This document shows positions 17,137-24,912 of a DNA stretch of 64,000 bases, piece after piece. A model generated the notes under the pieces. The model did no database searches. It saw only the letters and a list, made by a program, of their open reading frames with translations, and was not told where the DNA came from. Within the stretch, counting starts at the first letter, position 1; each line of letters opens with the position of its first letter. Source of the DNA: Alphaproteobacteria bacterium MedPE-SWcel (GTDB lineage Bacteria > Pseudomonadota > Alphaproteobacteria > Rhodobacterales > Rhodobacteraceae); assembly GCA_001874255.1 (NCBI GenBank), contig MPDC01000007.1, forward strand, positions 1 to 64,000, in the 5' to 3' direction. The position numbers and the translations under genes are program-made.

Positions 17137-17628
17137 ATGCCGACACGACTGGATGTTTTTATCGACCGGATGGTGTCTCAGCGCGCCTGTCTGGACTATG
17201 CTATCGCCGAAACGGATGCGCTGTCGGGGCCGGTGTTCGAGCTGGGTCTGGGCAATGGGCGGACCTATCACCACCTGCGACACAGGGTTGCGGGGCGGGA
17301 CATATTTGTCTTTGAACGCGCGGTCGGGGCCCATCCCGACAGCATTCCGGCCGCGGACCGGACGATTCTGGGCGATGTGCGCGAGACGCTGCCCGCGGCC
17401 CTGCTGCGGTTTGGCCCCACGGCGAGCCTGATACATGCGGACCTCGGCGGGCATGATCTGGAAAAGAACGACGCCTTTGCCCGGCTGGTCTCGCCCCTTG
17501 TGGAGCCGCTGCTGGCGCCGGGCGGAATGATGGTGTCATCGGACCGGATGTATTTTGACGCATTGACCGAACTGGCGCTGCCCGAGGGCGCGGTCGAGGG
17601 GCGGTGTTTCATCTACCGCCGCGGCTGA
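17137..17628 (+). CDS. small class I SAM-dependent methyltransferase (paralogue)
   Basis: The 163-residue protein has SAM motif I (FELGLGNGR, residues 34-42) and an acidic second motif (VFERA). It lines up along its length with the methyltransferase at 95-574, including GLGNGRTY-x-HL, an H-P-D/S segment and LLAPGGMMVSSD near the end. It stands as the first of a short rightward group before the GST gene (109-nt gap). Substrate unknown; family assignment is firm. Confidence 0.82.
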   Translation: MPTRLDVFIDRMVSQRACLDYAIAETDALSGPVFELGLGNGRTYHHLRHRVAGRDIFVFERAVGAHPDSIPAADRTILGDVRETLPAALLRFGPTASLIHADLGGHDLEKNDAFARLVSPLVEPLLAPGGMMVSSDRMYFDALTELALPEGAVEGRCFIYRRG

Positions 17629-17737
17629 TCCGCAGTCGCGCCGAGGCCGGGGGGGCGGGTGAAAGGAACGTGACGGGACAGTTTGCACCGGGCCGCGGCG
17701 CCGACTAGGCTGTCGGGACCGCGACTGACAGGAGCCC

Positions 17738-18373
17738 ATGCCGATGATTTTCTTCGATTGTTCCACCGCTCCGAACCCGCGCCGGGCGCGTATGGTTCTG
17801 GCGGAAAAAGGGATCAAAGCCGAAACTCATGAGATTTCCATCGCCGGTGGAGAGCAACTGGGCGAGGCCTATCGCGCCATCAATCCGCAGGCGATGGTGC
17901 CTGCGCTGCGTCTGGATGACGGCACCTTGTTGACCGAGAACCTCGGCATTGTCGCCTATCTGGAGGCCTTGGTGCCCGAGCCGCCCCTGCTGGGACGGGA
18001 TGCGCGCGAAAAAGGGTTGGTGATGATGTGGACGGCCATCGCCGAGACCCAGGGCGGGATGCCGATCGCCGAGGCGCTGCGCAACACCCATCCCGCCTTT
18101 GAAGACCGCGCGGTTCCGGGACCTGCCAACCACGCGCAGATCCCGGTGCTGGCAGAGCGGGGCCGGGCGCGGGCGGAGGCCTTTCTGTCGCTGCTGGAGG
18201 CGCGGTTGCAAGAGGCGCCCTGGCTGGCGGGCGCGGCGTTCAGTTTCGCCGATATCACTGCCTATGTGTTCCTGGATTTTGCCCGGGTCATCCGGATGCG
18301 GGTGCCGGACAGCCATAGCGCCACGCTGGCGTGGCAGTCGCGGATCGCCGCGCGTCCGAGCGCCCGGGCCTGA
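17738..18373 (+). CDS. glutathione S-transferase family protein
   Basis: The 211-residue protein has an N-terminal thioredoxin-like domain (FFDCSTAPNPRRARMVLAEK; cis-Pro motif M-V-P-A-L, then TENLGIVAYLEAL) and an all-helical C-terminal domain with the N-capping segment FSFADITAYVFLDF. It should bind glutathione in the cytoplasm; the Ser in CSTAPN is the likely activating residue as in zeta/beta-like forms. An in-frame ATG two codons later is an alternative start. Specific reaction unknown. Confidence 0.88.
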   Translation: MPMIFFDCSTAPNPRRARMVLAEKGIKAETHEISIAGGEQLGEAYRAINPQAMVPALRLDDGTLLTENLGIVAYLEALVPEPPLLGRDAREKGLVMMWTAIAETQGGMPIAEALRNTHPAFEDRAVPGPANHAQIPVLAERGRARAEAFLSLLEARLQEAPWLAGAAFSFADITAYVFLDFARVIRMRVPDSHSATLAWQSRIAARPSARA

Positions 18374-18420
18374 GGTGGCGACCGGCTTGCACAACCGGGC
18401 GCTGCGGGGCAGTGTGGGCG

Positions 18421-18495
18421 GATGCCCTGCACCGGGATACCCTGCACCGCGATGCCCTGTTCCGGGATGCCCTGCTTCGGGATGCCATGTGCAAG
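18421..18495 (+). repeat. 15-bp tandem repeat, five units
   Basis: Five contiguous 15-bp units begin GATGCCCTG or a variant, followed by CACCGG, CACCGC, TTCCGG or CTTCGG. The array starts 47 nt after the GST stop and lies before the TetR gene. Units differ by a few substitutions, so it is not very recent. Confidence 0.85.
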
Positions 18496-18576
18496 GCGCT
18501 CCCGTCGCGACCCCGCCTGTCCCTTCGCGCTCGCGGATCGGACCTGTCGGGGGCTATCCATGAATTTGAGGCAGAT

Positions 18577-19251
18577 ATGACCCAGAAACCTCTGTTGCAT
18601 CGCGACGACCCCGATGCTGCGCCGCTGATCGGCAATATCAAGGTCACCCGCGAGGACTGGTTGAACATCGCCCTGGATGTGCTGATCCGCGACGGGGTCG
18701 AGCGGGTCAAGGTGCTGGCCCTGGCCGAGGCGATGGGGGTGTCGCGGTCGTCGTTCTACTGGTATTTCAAATCCCGGCAGGAATTGCTGGACGCGCTGCT
18801 CACGCGGTGGGAGGAGACCAATACCGCCGGGCTGATTGCACAGGCGGCCGCGCCTGCGCCGCGGATCACGGGCGCGGTTCTCAATATCTTTCGCTGCATT
18901 GCCAACCCGGATCTGTTCAATACGGCACTGGATTTCGCGATCCGGGACTGGGCGCGCCGGTCCGAGACTGTGCGGGCCCGGATGCGAGAGGGGGATGCGA
19001 CGCGCGTTGCGGCGCTGACCGCGATGTTCGCCCGGTATGGCTGCGCGGAGAAGGAGGCGCTGACCCGGGCCAAAGTGCTGTATTACATGCAATTGGGCTA
19101 TGACATGGCGGAGCCGGAAGAGAGTCATGCCTATCGTTTGACGATGACGCCGGAATATCTGAAGGTCTTCACCGGGCAGGCGCCGACGGAGCCGGAAATG
19201 GCCGAGTTTTCCGACTACAGCCGCCGCTTCTGGCGGGATCTGGCGCCGTGA
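18577..19251 (+). CDS. TetR family transcriptional regulator
   Basis: The 224-residue protein has an N-terminal TetR helix-turn-helix at about residues 46-66 (VLALAEAMGVSRSSFYWYFK) after the usual first helix. A helical ligand-binding domain follows with no recognisable ligand signature. The ATG at 18577 was chosen because conserved sequence starts just after it; the frame stays open upstream through the 15-bp repeat, which is not conserved protein. A micro-frame MNLRQI (18560-18580) overlaps the start. Targets may be the GST gene upstream (inference). Confidence 0.87.
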   Translation: MTQKPLLHRDDPDAAPLIGNIKVTREDWLNIALDVLIRDGVERVKVLALAEAMGVSRSSFYWYFKSRQELLDALLTRWEETNTAGLIAQAAAPAPRITGAVLNIFRCIANPDLFNTALDFAIRDWARRSETVRARMREGDATRVAALTAMFARYGCAEKEALTRAKVLYYMQLGYDMAEPEESHAYRLTMTPEYLKVFTGQAPTEPEMAEFSDYSRRFWRDLAP

Positions 19252-19566
19252 GGATCTGCCTTCAGTGTGGGGTGAAGGACGCGCTTTGCGCGACAGGCTG
19301 TGTCTGGTGCGGGGCACCAGACGCATGCCTCCGGCGGAGGTATTTGTGAAAAGCTGAAACGGCTGAGACTCGTCAAGTGGTGCGCGGTTGATAGCCATCA
19401 GGCCGAGGCGGTGATGCGGTCATTGCGTGCTGGGTGACCTCCGTACGATCCGGAGGCCCCGCCGCGCGGCAGCGCGGCGCCACGCCCAACGGGAGGAGAT
19501 CCTCACGGCAGTGCAGGATCGACGACGGGCGGGAGCTCCCCCTCTGTCAGGTCGTGCGGGAGAGGC
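19252..19566. other. intergenic region after tetR
   Basis: This 315-bp stretch between convergent genes holds the hairpin/tail element at 19302-19359 and a further GC-rich dyad near 19278-19290 (GCGCTTTGCGC). The remainder shows no coding signal. Confidence 0.4.
19302..19359 (+). terminator. 3'-end hairpin plus AGGTATTT tail element, copy A
   Basis: A perfect 9-bp stem GTCTGGTGC/GCACCAGAC with a 3-nt loop (19302-19322) is followed by the self-complementary CCTCCGGCGGAGG (19328-19340) and the tail TATTTGTGAAAAGCTGAAA. It lies 50 nt after the TetR stop in the same direction. The same tail recurs at 30408, 37272 and (reverse) 37694. Terminator function is inferred from position and shape; there is no classical T run. 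Confidence 0.5.
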
Positions 19567-19956
19567 TCAGAACGCGACCATGGCCCAGGCTGCAGTCATC
19601 GCCACATAGGTCAGATGGTGCAGCAATTGATCTGTGCCCATGGCGCGCCAGAATGCGCCTTGGGTCGGGTCCAGCTTGTGGCACTCGGTGTGATGGGCCT
19701 TCCAGAAGTCGATATTGAAATGAACGAGCCATTCTGCCGCACAGATCGCCGCGATGAACCAGGGGGGGCTGCCCACGATGAACAGAACCACCACCGACGC
19801 CAGCGCATGCACTCCCGCGTGCTGAGCGCGTCCGGGATGAAAATACTGGCAGCGCCCGGATAGCATCTTCTTGGTCTGCAAGTAAAAGTCGGCAAACATA
19901 TGTTTGACTTCAAACAGGCACACCAGCAGCAGGACGATACCGACATTCTCTGGCAA
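19567..19956 (-). CDS. DUF3307 family membrane protein
   Basis: The 129-residue protein has an N-terminal hydrophobic helix followed by KHMFADFYLQT, a central hydrophobic helix after H-A-G-V-H-A, then HFNIDFWK and LLHHLTYVAM. The alternating His/Asp positions on membrane helices are the hallmark I associate with DUF3307. No biochemical role is known to me. It is divergent from the ABC-like gene at 20200. Confidence 0.75.
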   Translation of the reverse strand: MPENVGIVLLLVCLFEVKHMFADFYLQTKKMLSGRCQYFHPGRAQHAGVHALASVVVLFIVGSPPWFIAAICAAEWLVHFNIDFWKAHHTECHKLDPTQGAFWRAMGTDQLLHHLTYVAMTAAWAMVAF

Positions 19957-20051
19957 GATGGACGCTCCTTTCGCGGTTGCAGCTTGTTCGGGGTCAACGC
20001 TCAGGCGGACCTTACGGTGTTTTCCACATATCGCAAATATTGTATCGGACT

Positions 20052-20080
20052 GTCTGTGACATAGCTCACAGACGTTTTTT
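20052..20080 (+). promoter_or_regulatory. TGTGA-N6-TCACA dyad followed by T6
   Basis: GTCTGTGA (20052-20059), CATAGC, then TCACAGAC (20066-20073) form a perfect 8-bp dyad. Its core is exactly the CRP-type half-site spacing, and six T residues follow at 20075-20080. It can be read as a cyclic-nucleotide-receptor operator or as an intrinsic terminator or attenuator in the leader of the gene at 20200. Both readings are possible and not exclusive. Confidence 0.6.
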
Positions 20081-20199
20081 CATCATCCGACTAGCCTGCG
20101 GCCGATGCAAGGCCTGTGGCAGGGTTTGCGCCTTTGTTTGCGCCATTGCCTGCGACCGTAAAACCGCGCTACCCATGGCGAACTGACTACCGAATTTCC

Positions 20200-23100
20200 G
20201 TGCCACCTGATTGTCGGAGCCCTCCCATAGAACGCTCGCTGTTCCAATTCATCTGGAAATATTCCAAACGGGATCAGATTGTCCTCTTGCTGGTCACGAC
20301 CTGCCTGTTTCCGTTGCTCTATCTGACGCTGGAACTGCCCAAACGGATCATCAACGATGCCATCGGTGCCCAGTCCTCGACCGTTGACGTCTGGGGCATG
20401 AGCTTTGATCAACTCACCTATCTCTGGATCCTGTGTGGGGCGTTCCTCCTGGCGGTGCTGGTACACGGCCTGACCAAGATGCGCATCAACACCATGAAGG
20501 GCGTGCTGTCCGAGCGGATGCTGCGCCGGTTTCGCTATAGTCTGATCGCCCGCGTCCTGCGCTTTCCGCAGCCCTATTTCGAACGCACCAGCCAGGGCGA
20601 ACTGGTCTCCATGATCACCTCGGAATCCGAACCCATGGGGGGGCTGATGGGGGATGCGGTCAGTCAGCCGGTGCTGCAGGCCGGCCAGATGCTGACCATC
20701 CTGTATTTCCTGTTCCTGCAGAATTTCTGGTTCGGGCTGGCTGCCATTGCGCTGATACCGTTGCAGGCCTGGGTGATCCCCATGCTGCAGCGCCGGATCA
20801 ACCGATTGAACAAGAAACGCGTCCAGCAGGTGCGGGGGCTGGCTTCCGAAATCGGCGAGAGCGCGGCCGGCGCCTCGACCCTGCGGGTCAACGGGGGCTG
20901 GCGCTACCGGATGGCGCGGGTGACGGACCGTCTGGGGCGGCTCTACGAGATCCGGTTCGAGATCTATCAGAAAAAGTTCTTCATGAAGTTTCTCAACAAC
21001 TTCATCACCCAGCTGACGCCCTTCTTCTTTTATGCGGTCGGCGGCTATCTGGTGCTGGAGGGGCGGGTGTCGCTCGGGGCGCTGGTTGCGGCGCTGGCGG
21101 CCTACAAGGACTTGGCCTCGCCGTGGAAAGAGCTGTTGGCCTATTACAACCAGACCCAGGACATGGCTGTGCGCTGGGATGTGATCCTCGAACGCTTCGC
21201 GCCCCCCGACATGGTGGACGAGCATCTGATGGAGGGCGAGCCCGAGGAACTGCCGCATCTGGACGGGGATCTGGTGCTGGATGGGGTCAGCGTCCGGGAT
21301 TCGGATGGCAATCTCGTGCTCGAAGAGATCACCGCCACCTTTCCGAAGGGCGAGCTGATCGGGATTGCCGCCCCCTCCGAGGAGGACCGTCGGGCGCTGG
21401 CCGAAGTCCTGACCCGGGAGGTGCTGCCCTCGGCCGGGCGCGTCACGGTCGCGGGCCACAATATCCGTGAGCTGCATCAGATGGTTCTGGCCACCCGCAT
21501 CGGCCATGCCACCTCGCGGCCGGTGTTGTTTCGCGGATCCTTCGGCGAAAACGTTCTGATGCCGCTGCGCATGCGGCCCATGGAAGAGGCCACGGACAGG
21601 CGCGCGCAACAGGATGCGGTGCGGGCCGGCAACAGCCCCGATCCGTTTGGTGTCAACTGGGTCGATCCCGGCGTGGCGGGGTTCCAGCGCACCGAAGAGC
21701 TGCGGGACTGGTGGTTGCGGATCGTCGAGGGGATCGGCTCTGACACGGCGCTGCTGCGGCGCGGCATGGATCAGGTCTTTGACAAGACGGAACATCCGAA
21801 ACTGGCGGAGGCGCTGGTGCGTTTGCGGCCACATGTGCAATTGGCCCTGATGGAGTCGGGGCTGGATGCCTTTGCCCATTTCAACGACCGCGAGCGCTAT
21901 AATCCGGCGCTGCCGGTGGCGGAAAACCTGCTCTATGCCACCCGCTCCGTGCCGATCACCTACGAGCTGCTGTTGCAGCAGACCGAATTCCTGCAGACCG
22001 TGCGGCGCATCGGGCTCGACAAGGATCTGGTGAAACTGGCGCAGGATGTGCTGGAAATGCTGCGGCAGATTTTCGGCATGGATGGCACCACCCACCCGTT
22101 GTTCCGCAAGCTGGGGCTGGAGGTGTCGGACTACGAGGCCGCGCTGCAGCTGATGCAGAAGATCAAGCTGAAGGGGATGGAGACGCTGGACCCGGACGAG
22201 CTGGCGCAGATGATGATCGTGCCCTTCTCGATCTCGGCCGAGGCGCTGGGGCCCGCCTTCAGCAGCGAGATCGAAAACCGCATCCTGTATCTGCGCGACA
22301 CCCATGGCGCCGAGCTGCTGAGCACGCTGGATGATATTTTCGTGCCGCTCTACGAGGGTCATTTCTCGCCCGGGTTCACGGTGCTGGAGAACGCGATCTT
22401 CGGCAAGATCTCGGACGGTGCCGGGCCACGGGCCGAAGACCTGCGCAAGGTTGTGGCGGATGTCATCGACAAGGCCGGCGTGCGGGAAATGGTGGTCGAG
22501 CTGATCTTTGATCTGCCCGTCGCCGTCGGCGGCCAGGGATTGGGCGCGAGCTTTGCAGAGCCATTGGCGTTCTGCCGGGCCTCGATCAAGCGGCCGGATA
22601 TCCTGATCCTCGAAGGCGCCCTGGCCAGCTTTGACCGCGATACGCGGCGGGCGATGCAGGACAATCTGCGTGATTTGCTGCCGAATGCGACGCTGATCTT
22701 TCTGGAACCCTCCTTCCGGAACCCGGATCGGTTTGACCACTATTTCGAACTGCGTCAGGGCCGCCTGAAGGACGAGCGGGCCGAAGACCGGGGCGCGGGC
22801 GAAGAGGACAGTACCTCGGCGGCGGATCTGTCGCGCAAACTGCGGGCGCTGGAAAGCACAGAGCTGTTCTCCGGCCTCAACCGTCGCCAGTTGCGGCTGT
22901 TGGCCTTTGGGGCGCGCTGGTACGAGGCGGCGCCGGGCACTGCGGTGTTCCACAAGGATGACGACGCCTCGGACGGGGCCTATATGATCATCGAGGGGCA
23001 GGCGGGATTGTTCCTGCCGGCGGATCAGGAGGGCGGCGAGAGCCAGCTGATCGCCAAGGTCGGCCCCGGTCGGCTGGTGGGCGAACTGGGCCTGATCCGC

Positions 23101-23247
23101 AAGGAGCCGAGGGCCCTGTCGATGATCGCGGAAACCGATCTGACCTGTTTGCGGATCGGCGAAGAAGAATTCCTGGCCGTGGTGGAAAACGACGCCAACA
23201 CGGCCTTCAAACTGCTGCAGGTGGTGGCGGGCTACGTGGCGAATTGA
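20200..23247 (+). CDS. ABC-exporter-like pseudo-ATPase with C-terminal cyclic-nucleotide-binding domain
   Basis: From the GTG at 20200 the protein has 1015 residues. Residues 10-310 are an ABC-exporter membrane domain (for example FERTSQGELVSMITSESE, VRGLASEIGESAAGASTLR). A nucleotide-binding-like domain follows, but every catalytic motif is lost: the P-loop position reads GIAAPSEEDRRA (388-399), the signature VGGQGLGASFAEP (776-788), Walker B ILILEGALASFD with Gly for the catalytic Glu (806), and the H-loop FLEP (Glu836 for His). P-loop and signature are about 390 residues apart, so roughly 270 residues are inserted. Residues 880-1010 are a cNMP-binding fold (GAYMIIEGQAGLF, GRLVGELGLI). The start is uncertain: GTG 20116 is also in frame, and an AUA at 20227 has a GGAG seven bases before it. 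Confidence 0.82.
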   Translation: MPPDCRSPPIERSLFQFIWKYSKRDQIVLLLVTTCLFPLLYLTLELPKRIINDAIGAQSSTVDVWGMSFDQLTYLWILCGAFLLAVLVHGLTKMRINTMKGVLSERMLRRFRYSLIARVLRFPQPYFERTSQGELVSMITSESEPMGGLMGDAVSQPVLQAGQMLTILYFLFLQNFWFGLAAIALIPLQAWVIPMLQRRINRLNKKRVQQVRGLASEIGESAAGASTLRVNGGWRYRMARVTDRLGRLYEIRFEIYQKKFFMKFLNNFITQLTPFFFYAVGGYLVLEGRVSLGALVAALAAYKDLASPWKELLAYYNQTQDMAVRWDVILERFAPPDMVDEHLMEGEPEELPHLDGDLVLDGVSVRDSDGNLVLEEITATFPKGELIGIAAPSEEDRRALAEVLTREVLPSAGRVTVAGHNIRELHQMVLATRIGHATSRPVLFRGSFGENVLMPLRMRPMEEATDRRAQQDAVRAGNSPDPFGVNWVDPGVAGFQRTEELRDWWLRIVEGIGSDTALLRRGMDQVFDKTEHPKLAEALVRLRPHVQLALMESGLDAFAHFNDRERYNPALPVAENLLYATRSVPITYELLLQQTEFLQTVRRIGLDKDLVKLAQDVLEMLRQIFGMDGTTHPLFRKLGLEVSDYEAALQLMQKIKLKGMETLDPDELAQMMIVPFSISAEALGPAFSSEIENRILYLRDTHGAELLSTLDDIFVPLYEGHFSPGFTVLENAIFGKISDGAGPRAEDLRKVVADVIDKAGVREMVVELIFDLPVAVGGQGLGASFAEPLAFCRASIKRPDILILEGALASFDRDTRRAMQDNLRDLLPNATLIFLEPSFRNPDRFDHYFELRQGRLKDERAEDRGAGEEDSTSAADLSRKLRALESTELFSGLNRRQLRLLAFGARWYEAAPGTAVFHKDDDASDGAYMIIEGQAGLFLPADQEGGESQLIAKVGPGRLVGELGLIRKEPRALSMIAETDLTCLRIGEEEFLAVVENDANTAFKLLQVVAGYVAN

Positions 23248-23271
23248 AGTGCCGAGTCAGCGGGTCGGACC

Positions 23272-23401
23272 GCCGGGTTGAACTGACGGGTTGAACTGAC
23301 AGGGCGAACTGACGGGGCGAATTGACGGGGCGAACTGACGGGGCGAACTGACGGGTCGGCTTGAAGGGGCGGCTTGACATGTTGGCTTGACGGGACGCCT
23401 G
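23272..23401 (+). repeat. 13-bp tandem repeat, ten units
   Basis: Ten contiguous 13-bp units, consensus GACGGGGCGAACT, begin 25 nt after the stop of the ABC-like gene. Units 4-6 are nearly identical; the last four drift to GACGGGNCGGCTT. No spacers lie between units. This is the longest array in the window and fills most of the gap before the FAH gene. Confidence 0.9.
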
Positions 23402-23495
23402 CGGCACACATATCCGGAAACGGTTGCGCCGGGCGCGGGCTGACCCCTCGGCCCGGCCTGCGCGTGGCCGCAGATATTCAACAGGGAGAGATCAG

Positions 23496-24344
23496 ATGAA
23501 ATTGTTTCGATACCGCACGGGCGAGGGCGTGCGTCCCGGTTTGATGGATGCCAACGGCGTGGCGCGGGATCTGTCGGGACATGTGGCGGATGTGGTCCCG
23601 GATACGCTGGACCCGGCGGTTCTGGCCGCGATCGCGGCTCTGGATGCAGGCGCCCTGCCGGAGCTGAAGGGCGAGATCGACTATGCGCCCTGCGTCGGGG
23701 CGGTGGGCAAGTTCCTCTGCATCGGACTCAACTATTCCGATCATGCCGAAGAGGTCGGTGCCGCGCCGCCGGCACATCCCATCCTTTTCATGAAAGCAAA
23801 TTCCGCGATCATCGGTGCCAATGATGTGGTTCGGATTCCGCGCGGCTCGCGGGCGACGGATTGGGAGGTGGAGCTGGGCGTGGTCATCGGGCAGGCGGCG
23901 AAATACGTGCCCGTCGAGACCGCCCTGCAGCACGTCGCGGGCTACTGTGTCATCAACGATGTGTCGGAACGCGATTTTCAGATGCAGCTGACCGGCCAAT
24001 GGACCAAGGGCAAGAGTTGCGACACTTTCGGCCCTCTCGGCCCCTGGCTGGTCACGGCGGATGAGATCGCCGACCCGCAGGACCTGACCCTGACCTGCGA
24101 TGTGAATGGCCAGAGAATGCAAACCGGAAATACTGACAAGATGATTTTCGGCGTGGCAGAGATCATCAGTCATCTGAGCCAGCTGATGACGCTGCATCCG
24201 GGCGATGTGATTGCCACGGGAACGCCGCCGGGCGTCGGGATGGGGCAAAAGCCCGATCCTGTCTACCTTCGGGATGGCGATGTAATGGAGTTGGAAATTC
24301 AGGGGCTTGGGCGGCAGCGGCAGGTGGCGCGCGCAGACCTCTGA
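23496..24344 (+). CDS. fumarylacetoacetate hydrolase (FAH) family protein
   Basis: The 282-residue protein has a short variable N-terminal domain and the FAH catalytic domain from F-L-C-I-G-L-N-Y-S-D-H-A. Metal ligands are recognisable as D-W-E-V-E-L-G and the Asp in V-I-N-D-V-S-E-R-D, followed by GDVIATGTPPGVG. Members hydrolyse, decarboxylate or hydrate beta-diketo or oxo acids with Mg or Mn; the exact substrate is unknown. The ATG at 23496 has GGGAGAG eight bases upstream; the earlier frame passes through GC-rich filler. Confidence 0.9.
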   Translation: MKLFRYRTGEGVRPGLMDANGVARDLSGHVADVVPDTLDPAVLAAIAALDAGALPELKGEIDYAPCVGAVGKFLCIGLNYSDHAEEVGAAPPAHPILFMKANSAIIGANDVVRIPRGSRATDWEVELGVVIGQAAKYVPVETALQHVAGYCVINDVSERDFQMQLTGQWTKGKSCDTFGPLGPWLVTADEIADPQDLTLTCDVNGQRMQTGNTDKMIFGVAEIISHLSQLMTLHPGDVIATGTPPGVGMGQKPDPVYLRDGDVMELEIQGLGRQRQVARADL

Positions 24345-24393
24345 CGGCCGGAGCAAAAGGTCGCGCCGCGGTCAATGCGGTGCGGCGTTTGTC

Positions 24394-24708
24394 TCATGCA
24401 CAGTAGATGCCGTGCAGCGTATGCAGGATTTGGGCGGCGGGGCCCGGGGCCAGCGCGTAGTAGATCGTCTTGCCATCGCGGCGGGTCACGACCATCTTGT
24501 CCTCGCGCAGGCGCGACAGCAACTGGCTGACGGCCGCCTGCCGTTTGTTCAGACGGTCCTCCAGAGCACCGACAGAGAGTTCGGTCTCGCTCGCCAGATG
24601 GCAGAGGATCATCAGCCGTCCTTCATGGGCCAGCGCCTTCAGAAGGGCCGCGGCCGCGGCGGCGTTTTCTTCCATGTCCTGCATGGACATTTCCCGGGTG
24701 TCGATCAT
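24394..24708 (-). CDS. ArsR-family regulator with SqrR/BigR-like cysteine pair
   Basis: The 104-residue winged-helix protein has ALAHEGRLMILCHL (helix 2), the recognition segment LNKRQAAVSQLLSRLRED, and the wing VVTRRDGKTIYYAL. Its two cysteines, Cys36 and Cys103, lie about as far apart as the pair that forms a polysulfide bridge in SqrR/BigR/YgaV sulfide sensors (about 66 apart). Metal-type CxC motifs are absent. It is a likely repressor released by reactive sulfur (inference). No sulfide-oxidation gene is next to it; the FAH gene is convergent and a 204-bp gap follows upstream. Confidence 0.82.
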   Translation of the reverse strand: MIDTREMSMQDMEENAAAAAALLKALAHEGRLMILCHLASETELSVGALEDRLNKRQAAVSQLLSRLREDKMVVTRRDGKTIYYALAPGPAAQILHTLHGIYCA

Positions 24709-24717
24709 CGGTGTTGT

Positions 24718-24755
24718 CTTCTTTCAGAAGCGATCGTGGTCCTGTGTCATACAGG
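24718..24755 (-). promoter_or_regulatory. two dyads upstream of the arsR-type gene
   Basis: CTTCT-TTC-AGAAG (24718-24730) is a perfect 5-bp dyad just before the start codon and includes the likely ribosome-binding AGAAG. CCTGT-GTCAT-ACAGG (24741-24755) is a second perfect dyad. Either could be an autoregulatory operator; the first could simply be the Shine-Dalgarno region. Confidence 0.4.
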
Positions 24756-24912
24756 GATGAATGGGCCATCGTAAAAATGACGCTAAATAGAGTAAGGCCA
24801 CGGAATGCCGTAGCCGAGCAAGAGTTTTCATAAGTTTGTATTCATTTTTGCAGTCCTCCGCTCAGAAAGGCTTCGATTGCCTCGCTGAATAGGGGGGAAC
24901 TGCGGAGCGGAC

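Noticed and set aside
18331-18576. N-terminal extension of the TetR gene
   Set aside because: It would translate the 15-bp tandem array; conserved TetR sequence starts after 18577.
18560-18580. Micro-frame M-N-L-R-Q-I before the TetR start as a leader peptide
   Set aside because: It has no ribosome-binding site of its own and no attenuator-like structure; chance overlap is more likely.
20083-22953. 956-codon open frame on the minus strand
   Set aside because: It is antisense to the pseudo-ABC gene, is rich in Gln, His, Arg and Pro, and shows no domain. High GC keeps the opposite frame open.
23272-23401. 13-bp array considered as CRISPR
   Set aside because: Units are contiguous without spacers and too short; no cas genes are nearby.
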